Program-made: the position numbers and the translations under genes
In this document: piece after piece, positions 55,938-64,000 of the stretch
Layout: every line of letters starts with the position of its first letter
How positions within the stretch are numbered: the stretch's first letter is position 1
Source of the DNA: Trifolium pratense
Lineage: Eukaryota; Streptophyta; Magnoliopsida; Fabales; Fabaceae
Length of the DNA: 64,000 bases
Direction of reading: 5' to 3'
Assembly: GCF_020283565.1 (NCBI RefSeq)
Contig: NC_060061.1
Coordinates: 27,193,362 to 27,257,361 of the forward strand
Notes under the pieces: model-generated
Databases searched by the model: none
The model's input: the letters and a program-made list of their open reading frames with translations, nothing else
What the model was told of the DNA's origin: nothing

Positions 55938-56279
55938 ATGGATAACAAGAAAAACCCGTCTTCTTCCACCCAAGATTCAAGCATTCAACGTCCTCTTGGA
56001 AGGGGAAGAACCAAGAGACCAGCTTTCAAGCCTCCACGCACCAAAATTCTTTGCCCTAGAAGGGCAAAAGGTAAAGAGATAGAAACGATTATTCTGTCTT
56101 CTGATTCCTCAAGCTCCAGCTCAGATGACGAAGATGAGGATTACATTGAGTTTCTCAGCACCTGGGAGCCTGACGAAGAATACCCAGGAACTCCTTCTTC
56201 AGAGAAAGAAGAATCTCAGGTTTCAGAACTCTCCAGTTCTGATTCGAAGGATAGAGGAGCTCAAGTTCAGGGTAAATGA
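55938..56279 (+). CDS. Second antisense ORF in TE-3: small Ser/acid-rich protein, 3' end interrupted by sLTR-2
   Basis: A 113-codon frame with its own upstream TATA box. The N-terminal half is basic and Ser/Pro-rich (GRGRTKRPAFKPPR, RRAKGKE); the middle has a run of serines followed by DDEDEDY; the C-terminal third is Ser/Glu-rich. Low complexity and charge segregation suggest a disordered nuclear or nucleic-acid-associated protein, which is inference. sLTR-2 inserted two codons before the original stop, and the LTR supplies a stop at once, so the protein is almost unaltered. AATAAA at about 57488 could have been the original poly(A) signal. I do not recognise a family. Confidence 0.55.
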   Translation: MDNKKNPSSSTQDSSIQRPLGRGRTKRPAFKPPRTKILCPRRAKGKEIETIILSSDSSSSSSDDEDEDYIEFLSTWEPDEEYPGTPSSEKEESQVSELSSSDSKDRGAQVQGK

Positions 56280-57398
56280 TCAGTGTATTTATAATGCACT
56301 TTCTTCTATCTTATGATACGAAATTTATATGATTTCTCCACTTATTTCTAGCGTTTTCAATGAGTTTCCTAAGTTTAGGATAGTTTTGCTTTTATTTTGT
56401 TTTCACACTTATTTCATAAATAAACAGCAGTTTGACCTCTTCTCACTCTGCAGGCCATAACTGGAGCTACGAGTATCGGATTGAGGCTTGCGAGCATGCG
56501 TTGGAAAGCTAAGACAAATAGATACAACTTTGATGTTGGAGCGAAATTCAAATTCCGAAGTTTACGTCGTGCCACGATGGGTTATATCGTACCACGATGA
56601 GAATGGAAAAAATCTGCACAGAATCTGCAAATCTTGAGGACCAAGCAGCCATCCCATCGCGCCACGATCAATCCAACGCACCACGATGCTGCTTAGAAAT
56701 TAAGTCGAAAAAGCCTATAAATAGAGCCTTAGTCTCTCATATTTTATTCATTCCAGTTTTTGAGAAACTCTTGTAGCCTCTAGTATTCTATGGCTTGCTA
56801 AACCACTAGGGTTGATCTGCTGTAAGGGGATTTCTCCAAGACCTTGAGGTTATTTATATTATTCAGTTTTATTTAATTCTTTTCAATTATGTTCTTGTTC
56901 TTGTTTGCTTAATTCAAGTTTCATATACATGATTGTTAGTTTTGATTGATTTCTATTTCTTAAGGTAATCGTGTTTAACTTAGCTTATTCGTTAATTCAC
57001 GTGTTCTTAACCGTTTGCTTAATTCGGTATACCGTTTGCTTAATTCGGTATCTAACAAAAGGAATATAATTCATATAGAATCGAATACGCTTGTTAATCG
57101 TTTCTATAATCAAAAGAGAATTAAATCCGCTTAGGGACTGATAATATAACGATCGATGATAAGTCTGAAATCTCCGAGCAGTAGATTAATCTGTTTCTCA
57201 CAACTGTTTCTAAATCAACTTACTTTCTTCGTTTCTAATCATTGAAACCAAACCTAAACCCCTTTTTTTTACAATTCTTACTTGATTATAATATTGATAA
57301 ACTGATTTTAAGAGTCCTTGTGAGACGACCAAGGTTAACTTACCTTGTACTACATTTTACAAAATTCAATTATTTTTGACCGCATACGACAGCGATCA
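56277..57398 (+). mobile_element. sLTR-2: solo LTR with CCACGAT motif array, TSD GTAAA
   Basis: 1122 bp, starting TGATCAGTGTATTT and ending CGACAGCGATCA, flanked by GTAAA at 56272-56276 and 57399-57403. There is no internal region. A plus TATA box (CTATAAATAGAG) lies at 56715-56726. Upstream at 56565-56695 four variants of CGT(G/A)CCACGATG occur. The parent family was not identified; the layout resembles sLTR-1. Confidence 0.9.
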
Positions 57399-57403
57399 GT
57401 AAA

Positions 57404-57551
57404 CCCTAAGTGGTTACCCTTCAACATTCAACCATTTTTGTACTTTCTTGAACATTCTTGAATGATTGGTTGTAATGTTGATTTTAATGAATAAAATTTT
57501 CTTTTTCTTGGCAATTTCTTTTACCATTTCGCAATCTTTTAAATCCTTGCG
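57404..57551 (+). other. TE-3 junction between antisense gene end and integrase end
   Basis: A short convergent region: the plus-strand gene ends here (AATAAA near 57488) and the minus-strand integrase stops at 57552. No other feature was seen. Confidence 0.5.
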
Positions 57552-58868
57552 TTATTCATTTTTTATGCATATTTCTTGCAACATTGGCTTGTATTTCTTC
57601 AAATATTTGCCATTCATGTTGACTGAACGTTTTTCAGGAGTTAATTCTTCAATCTCGTACGCCCCATTGGATAGCACCTGAGAAATCTTGAATGGTCCTT
57701 CCCAGTTAGGTGACCATTTCCCAAAGACTCTATCTCTTCTATCCATGGGAAGGATAACTTTCCATACCAAATCCCCCAAGTTAAAGGTTTTAGGTTTAAC
57801 TTTCTTGTTGTAGGCTTTGGCAATTCTTTCTTTTTGTCGAATTAAAGCATCCAACGCTTGCAACCTCTCCTCATCCACATCTACTAACTCGTCTAACATT
57901 AAATTCCAATAATGGTCAGGAGGTAATTCCAGTTGCCTTTGCACTCGAATTGATTGCATCGTTATTTCAACAGGCAACACAGCATCATGACCATAAGTTA
58001 GTCGAAAAGGCGTCGAACCTGTTGATTCCTTAGGAGAATTTCTGCATGCCCATAGGACTTGATCTAAAGTCTTATGCCAATTCTTTGGTTTTTGAGCAAT
58101 GTGTCTCTTAATTAAACCAATTATGACCTTATTAGCTGCTTCAACTTGTCCATTTGCTTGAGCATAGTAAGGCGTCGAGGTTATTAATTTGAAACTTGCG
58201 TGTTCAGCAAAATCTTGCATTTTCCGACCAACAAACACTGTCCCTTGGTCTGTAGTGATCGTTTCAGGTAGCCCAAACCTATAAATAATATGGTTTTGGA
58301 CAAAATTGATCACAGCCTCTTGATCCACATTTGTTAGAGCTATAGCCTCTATCCATTTGGTGAAATAGTCGATTCCAACCAATATATAACGTTGATTCTT
58401 TGATGAAGCTGGCCTAATCTCACCAATTAAATCTAAGGCCCAGCCTCTAAAAGGCAAAGGTTTAACAATCGAGTGCAACTCACTCGCTGGAACATGTTGT
58501 ATCCCTGCATGTTTTTGACACTCTTGACACCCTTTTGCATATTCTATGCAATCCTTAAGTATAGAAGGCCAATATAGCCCTTGTCGAAACAAAAGCCATT
58601 TCATTTTGTGGCCTGCTTGATGAGCACCACAAGCCCCACTATGGGCGTTGGAAATTGCCACATATGCCTCGCTTTCACTAAGGCATTTCAACAAAACCCC
58701 TTCAGGTGTTTTCTTAAATAACTCATTTCCAATGATTGTGTAACTTAAGGCTCTATATTTAACCTTTCTTTCAGTTACACCTATTGGATTTTCTAAGTAA
58801 CTAACAATGGGTTGTCTCCAATCATTGTCAGTCAAGTTATCGATGACGAAGATTTCTGTCATCACCTC
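57552..58868 (-). CDS. TE-3 integrase
   Basis: About 438 residues in the same frame as RT-RNase H but separated from it by an in-frame TAG at 58871-58869. The HHCC region (HSGACGAHQAG...CQECQKH), the catalytic WALDLIGEI, TTDQGTVFVG and NGQVEAANKVI segments, and the C-terminal NWEGPFKISQVLSNGAYEIEEL domain are all present. The catalytic acidic residues are visible, so integrase itself is not visibly damaged. It would join element cDNA to the chromosome if made. Confidence 0.9.
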   Translation of the reverse strand, partial: EVMTEIFVIDNLTDNDWRQPIVSYLENPIGVTERKVKYRALSYTIIGNELFKKTPEGVLLKCLSESEAYVAISNAHSGACGAHQAGHKMKWLLFRQGLYWPSILKDCIEYAKGCQECQKHAGIQHVPASELHSIVKPLPFRGWALDLIGEIRPASSKNQRYILVGIDYFTKWIEAIALTNVDQEAVINFVQNHIIYRFGLPETITTDQGTVFVGRKMQDFAEHASFKLITSTPYYAQANGQVEAANKVIIGLIKRHIAQKPKNWHKTLDQVLWACRNSPKESTGSTPFRLTYGHDAVLPVEITMQSIRVQRQLELPPDHYWNLMLDELVDVDEERLQALDALIRQKERIAKAYNKKVKPKTFNLGDLVWKVILPMDRRDRVFGKWSPNWEGPFKISQVLSNGAYEIEELTPEKRSVNMNGKYLKKYKPMLQEICIKNE

Positions 58869-61160
58869 CTAAAAGTGTGCGTCTACCATTTCAGAATTGG
58901 TTTCGACACTTCGTTCGTTTGCCCCTAGCTGTTCCGATGCTGTCGATACATGGGGCAGTGCTTCACATGTGATTAGCTTTTCTTTGATCTCAGCTAATTC
59001 CTCTAATTTTTCTCTTGTTAGCTTGTAACCAGAAGCAATTTGAGCTAAATCGTTTGCTTCCTGGTTCTCGACCCGAGGTACATGTTGAATATCAAATGCA
59101 TCGAAACGTTTTAGTAAGGAGAAAGCGATAACAAAGTATTTCATCAAATGCTCTTGAATGCATGTATACTCCTTTGTTAAATGCTTTATTACTAACTCAG
59201 AATATCCTCTGATTTTAACGTGTCTTGCCCCCAAGTCTAAAAGAATCTTTAGGCCTGCAATTAAAGCCTCGTACTCGGCTTCATTATTGGAGCAAGTCCC
59301 GTTAATCTTGTACTTAAACTTTGTTGGAATTCTTAAATGAGAAATAATTAAGATTCCAATTCCTGTACCATGTTTATGTCTCGAGCCATCAAAGTATAAA
59401 GTCCAAGGCTCAGAATCTACATATATTATCGTAATTTCGGCTACTGAATGATCAACAAGGAAGTCAGCAACTATTTGGCCATTGACAGCCCTCAAAGGCT
59501 GGTAAGTCAATGAGTATTCAGTCAAAGCCAAAGCCCACTTTCCAATTCGACTATGCAAAATTGGTTTTAATAACATATGCTTAATGATATCAAAGTGAGA
59601 ATAAACATAAACTGGCTTGATATATTGCTTAAGTTTGGTACAAGAAAAATACAAACATAGACAAAGCTTTTCAATTGAACTATATCTAGTTTCAGCATCA
59701 TTTAGAATCCTACTTAGGTAGTAAATATCCTTTTCTACGCCATTTTCATCCTCTTGCGCGAGCATGCTTCCAATAGTTGAATCTGATGCTGCAATATACA
59801 ACTTCATTGCTTTATTTCGAATGGGAGGCATTAAAGTTGGAGGCTTCGACAAATATGCCTTAATCTCATCAAATGCCTTTTGTTGTTCTGTTCCCCATTC
59901 GAATACGTCGTCTTTCTTGAGCCTTAACAATGGAGAAAATGGTTGAGCTTTACCACTTAGGTTTGATATAAACCTTCTCAAGAAATTGATTTTTCCTAGC
60001 AAAGATTGAAGCTGTTTCTTTGTTCTTGGAGGCTTTGTCTCCATGATAGCTTTTGTCTTGTTTTGGTTAATTTCTATGCCCTTTTTATGCACAACAAAAC
60101 CAAGGAAATCTCCTGCATGTACACAAAAAGCACATTTTAGTGGATTCATTTTTAATCCACATTTTCTCATTCTTTCGAATGATTTTCTAAGATGATCTAT
60201 GTGTTCATCCTGAGAAGAGGATTTCACAACAATGTCATCAATATACACTTGCATAAATATTTCGATAAAATAATGAAAAATTAAGTTCATGGCTCTTTGG
60301 TATGTTGCTCCAGCATTTTTCAAACCAAAAGGCATTACTACCCATTCATAAGTGCTTAAGGCACCAGGGCAACGAAATGCAGTTTTTGGCACATCGTCCT
60401 CATCAATAAAAATTTGATTATAGCCTGAGTAGTCATCTAACATGCTTAAATACTTATGTTCTGCTGCTGAATCAACTAACATTTCTGCTACAGGCATAGA
60501 ATATTCATCTTTTGGTGTAGCATTATTCAAATCCCTAAAGTCTATACAAACCCTAAGTGATCCATTTTTCTTAATGACAGGAACAATATTGGCTAACCAT
60601 TCTACATACCTGGCTGTTCGAATGAACTTGCACTTGAGCAGCCTTTCAATTTCTGCCTTGATCTTTGTCATGATTTCTGGCGCAAACCTCCTTGGAAGCT
60701 GCTTCACAGGTTTCTTATCTGGTCGAAGAGGTAGCCTATGTTCTACCAAATTTCTGCTTAGCCCAGGCATTTCATTATAGTCCCATGCAAAGCAATCTTT
60801 GTAGCTCTTAAGCAATTCAACCATTCTTTCTCTTAAGCTTGGGTCAATATTGGCACTAATATAAGTTGGCTTTTTAACAGAGCCATCTCCAATATCAACT
60901 TCTTGCAAAGGATCTTGAGCTTGCATTCTCTGAATCGAACTGTGTGGATCTTTTTCAAAACCCAATGGTTCATCATCATAGATGCAATCTAACCTTCGTT
61001 TTCCGCCATTATTCACGTCACTAGCCTCCAAGGCCAGTTCATCTTCTAAGTTAACATTGGCTTCGACAGCCATATCTTCTTGTGAACTAATGGCCTCGAG
61101 AGCCATTTTGATTTTATTCTCGGCTGCATAAGCCGTAATTCGATCCCATGCTAGGGACTT
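58869..61160 (-). pseudogene. TE-3 reverse transcriptase with two RNase H regions
   Basis: The frame from about 61160 to the TAG at 58869 shows the RT lead (CFAWDYNEMPGL), PRRFAPEIM, VCIDFRDLN, YSGYNQI, MPFGLKNAGATYQR, YIDDIVVKS and the LGKINFLRRFI connection. A first RNase H-like region follows (LYIAASDSTIGSML, YSSIEKLCL). A second, archaeal-type RNase H follows (LYFDGSRHKHGTGIG, NNEAEYEALIAGL). Two RNase H regions are characteristic of Tat elements. The usual His in the second is hard to judge. The stop ends the chain before integrase, and a +1 (or -2) shift near 61160 separates it from the protease. An ATG at 61211 in this frame lies upstream of that shift and is not natural. Confidence 0.9.
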
Positions 61161-62223
61161 AATCATCATACTCGTTGAAATTGACCCACCTAGAAGCTGG
61201 TGGGTGAGCATCCTCAGATAAGGGCTTCTCTATGTCTTCCCTTTCCCAACAAAAACCATGGGTTGGATGCAGTTTGACTGAGTGGTATACATTCTTTGAC
61301 ACCACTTCATTTGGATCGAAGGCAACATCTTGCTCACCACAAGGAGCAATTGAAGCCAGGTTCTTGTCAAAGTTCTGTAAAGTCACAGTGCCTGTCTCTG
61401 AAACATATGCACTCTGGTCTGCCTCTACATTTTCGACTAAACCATCTTCTCTCCAGATGATTAATCTCTGATGCATGGTTGAGGGAACAGCCCCAACACC
61501 ATGAATCCATTCCCTTCCCAATAGCAAATTGTAATTGGGTTTAGCAGCAATGACCATAAACAGGGTCTTTCGAACTGTGCTACCAACACACACTTCTAAT
61601 TGCACTGCCCCCAGGGAATGACCGTTTTTGCCTTCATAATTGGCCAGTACCACGTTGTAGGAATGAAGGTCTGTGTCATAAAGACCTAATTTCTTCAGCA
61701 TGAAATGGGGCATGATGTTCACTACAGCTCCACCATCAACTAAAACCTTGTTTATCCCCACATTATTCACTTTTGCTCTGATAAATAGAGCTTTCAAGTG
61801 GTTCTGCATTCCCAAATCTGGCTTCTTGAAGACAGCTTTTTGTTCTTCGCCACAACCATTTTGCATAACATAGTAACACATTGGCTTGTGGTCAGCCAAA
61901 TCGAGAGCCTCGAAGTCCTCTTCTAACTCGTTGACTTCTGTAGGCACATCATATTCTAAAGGCAAGATAGACACCACATTAACCATCACGTCGAAATCTG
62001 ATCCCTCATCCAAGAGATCATCATCATCCATGTCATCCTCACCTTCTACCACTTCTTTGGCAACTTCAACTGTTGGCTCTTCCAATACTATGGACAGCCT
62101 TTCTTTCACTGGCCTTTTGGCCATTTCAGCTTTCTGGGCCACAACAGTCTTGCCCCCAGCCTCAGCATCCTTTCCTGCCAACTTCTTTTTCCTCTGAAAC
62201 CTTCGCCACTGAGTGCGAGTCAT
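61159..62223 (-). pseudogene. TE-3 protease segment
   Basis: A 354-residue segment: basic start (TRTQWRRFQRKKK), acidic region (DDMDDDDLLDEGSDFD), the aspartic protease with VDGGAVVNIMP and LLLGREWIHGVG, and a tail leading to RT (RWVNFNEYDD). The DGGA active site replaces the commoner D[ST]G, as in other Tat elements. It is separated from the preceding gag segment by one missing A in an A run near 62230 and from RT by a shift near 61160. Confidence 0.85.
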
Positions 62224-63180
62224 AGGATTTTTCCCTTATAGTTGTTTCTATAAGAGTACTTGTTGACTTCTGTGGCAGCATTCACTGTTTCCTTTCCAGC
62301 TACCACTTTTGAACCCTTAGGTTCAGACACAATGTTCACATTTACATTGCTAGAACTTCCATTTTCCATCATTCTCCGATTGAAAATCACATACTGCCCA
62401 CTTACCCATTGGTTAATGGGTGCTCTCCCAGATGGTTTGAAAGTGTTTTGGGGCCCTAGCCTTTGCTGGATCGAAAGACCTTTAGTAATGGGCTTTCCCC
62501 AATTGGCTCCTTTGTAGGGCCAAGCTTTTTGGTTTGGCCTAGCTTTTGGCCATTTTCTCTTGTTTTCAGCATAAGGCACAACATTTTGAAGGCCTGCAGT
62601 GGCCTCTTTGTCGCACACAGCACTGCATCTAGGGCAAAGCATCACCTCAGAGTTTTTTAGCTTGCACCTATTTAGGAAGTCCACTAGTTCTTCCTCAGCA
62701 TTGGGGTACACTTCACGCACCCTCTTTTCATACTCTTCTTTAGGCACAGCCTCAATCGGAGCAGTAGCCTCTGCAATTTCAACCATGTTGCAGTCATACA
62801 CTTCGACATAGGTGGCATCAGCAGTTGGCAGAGGATCTGTATCCACCTTCATTGGAGGCTTTGCCTTATCAGCATATTTCAGCCTTCCTTCGTTCAACGA
62901 TTTTTGCACCAAGTCCCTGAAAACAACACATTGATAAGTTTTATGTCCCAAATAATTATGAAACTTACAATAACCTCTTTTCTTTCTTTGTTCTATTGGC
63001 GGTATTTTCATATCTTTTGGCACAACAATTTGGCCATCAGCTACCAATAAATCAAAAATTTCATCACATTTCGTAATATCGAAGGTATAGGTTTTTGTGA
63101 CAAACTTATCATTTTTTGGTTCGACTGGATTTTTTCCATTCGACGGCCTTAACAACTTACATGTGTAAGGAGGCCCAGCT
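62220..63180 (-). pseudogene. TE-3 gag, C-terminal segment
   Basis: Begins around the frameshift near 63180 (PPYTCK...RPSNGKN), and includes a CKFHNYLGHKTYQC zinc knuckle-like motif, a second Cys pair (CPRCSAVC) and a basic Lys/Trp/Pro-rich tail. A TTG at 63155 is not a natural start. The stop at 62222-62220 results from a one-base loss in an A run just before it. Confidence 0.8.
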
Positions 63181-63991
63181 TCAATTCAGCCACATTAATA
63201 TCACTATCTTCAAATTCTAAGTACTCATCACTAATTTCATAATCAATTTCATTATCATAAGAATCAACAAAACCAATTTCTTTCTTTTTTTGAAACTTAG
63301 AATTTCTAGCTTTTTCAGCTTTTAATCTTTCGATTTGTCTCACTCTGTCAGCTAACTGTGACATGTCTCGAAGGTATTGAGTATCCAATTTCTTTCGAAT
63401 CGAATAGTCTAAGCCACCAGCAGCCATTTCCACCAACTCATGTTCAGGCACTTGGGTAAAGCACCTGGATTTCAGTAAACGAAACCTATTTAAATAGTCA
63501 TCAATTGACTCTTGGTTTTTTCTCTTTACGCTGGCTAGCTCTTTCAAGCTTATCTTGGTCTGACCCATATAGAATTGTTCATGGAAAGTTCTTTCCAATT
63601 GGGCCCAACTATGAATCGAATTGGGAGGCAAAGTTGTGAACCAAGTAAAAGCATTCTTGATAAGCGAATTAGGAAAATACTTCATTCGCAGATTTTCATT
63701 GTTTGCCAAATTCCTAGATTCAGCTAAATACCTAGCAATGTGTTCTGCAGTCGACTCGCTAGTGTCCCCAGCAAACTTAGTGTACTTTGGGACTTTCCAA
63801 CCTCTTGGCAACTCTGTTTGCAACACATATTCAGTGAAGGCAGAAACAAAATTTGGCCTTCGACAACCTGTGTTTAGGCCATTTTGGGCCAAAATCGTTT
63901 CGACCATGTTAGCCAAATTATTCTGGCCAAGTAAGTTATTATTCTGAACCTCTCACACTACCTCATCAGGATCCTGGTTCCTCCTAACCAT
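63149..63991 (-). pseudogene. TE-3 gag, N-terminal segment with premature stop
   Basis: In-frame ATGs are at 63991 and 63916. Between them a TGA at 63955-63953 stops the frame at what is probably an Arg codon, as a C-to-T change (CGA to TGA) would produce. The gag core follows: FTWFTTLPPNSIHSWAQLERTFHEQFY, then QESIDDYLNRFRLLK. The segment ends in a frameshift near 63180 and a stop at 63149. The true start of gag may be 63991 or lie beyond the window. Confidence 0.85.
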
Positions 63992-64000
63992 TACCACTGA

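Larger units (their letters stand above)
28371..64000 (-). mobile_element. TE-3: Tat/Ogre-like retrotransposon hosting four nested insertions
   Basis: Minus-strand element entering from the right edge. It reads gag, protease, RT with two RNase H-like regions, integrase (to 57552), then a long non-pol region with two plus-strand genes, a polypurine tract and the 3' LTR. The YIDDIVVKS RT motif, the RNase H FDGSRHKHGTG followed by NNEAEYEAL, and extra genes between integrase and 3' LTR fit the Tat lineage. Its own length inside the window, without insertions, is about 11.5 kb. Coding DNA has several stops and frameshifts, so this copy is dead. The 5' LTR and any ORF before gag are outside the window. 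Confidence 0.85.

Overview
The window is nuclear DNA from a flowering plant. It carries plant Ty3/gypsy lineages (Tat, Athila, chromovirus), a Helitron, a LINE, hAT, Mutator-like and Harbinger-like non-autonomous elements, plant-type TATA boxes and GT-AG introns. The mix of Tat/Ogre-like and Athila-like elements resembles repeat-rich legume genomes, but that assignment is inference. No host gene is supported with confidence; the best candidate is a possible last exon just after base 5222. Element names used below: TE-1 to TE-6, sLTR-1, sLTR-2.

Bases 1-5222: the 5' part of TE-1, a minus-strand Tat-lineage retrotransposon. It shows an LTR, primer-binding site and an apparently uninterrupted gag-pol frame leaving the left edge. 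Bases 5223-13570 are AT-rich intergenic DNA with small transposons: a LINE relic split by a Mutator-like MITE, a Harbinger-like MITE, an 881 bp hAT element, an inverted-repeat element, and a Helitron helicase relic with its 3' terminus at 13005. Bases 13577-25747 are Helitron-like repeats interrupted by TE-2 (14295-24349), an Athila-like element on the minus strand with gag, protease, reverse transcriptase and integrase.

Bases 28371-64000 form one nested stack. The host is TE-3, a Tat/Ogre-like element on the minus strand. Its 3' LTR is at 28371-29144, its damaged gag-pro-pol runs from the right edge down to 57552, and its 5' LTR lies outside the window. Between integrase and 3' LTR it carries two genes on the opposite (+) strand: a spliced gene with a plant mobile domain (PMD) and a coiled-coil tail, and a small serine/acid-rich ORF. 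Both have upstream TATA boxes. Four insertions, each with a perfect 5 bp target-site duplication, break these genes: TE-4 (30592-44396), sLTR-1 (45010-46370), TE-6 (46646-54490) and sLTR-2 (56277-57398). TE-4 is a Tekay/Del-like element with almost identical LTRs and ruined coding DNA; it carries TE-5 (33946-39545), a chromovirus with identical LTRs and one intact 1447-residue gag-pol frame. TE-6 is an Athila-like element with gag and protease only.

The order of insertion is therefore TE-3, then TE-4, TE-6 and the two solo LTRs, then TE-5 inside TE-4. Intact elements here could supply reverse transcriptase and integrase to defective ones, but only the nesting order is read directly from sequence.
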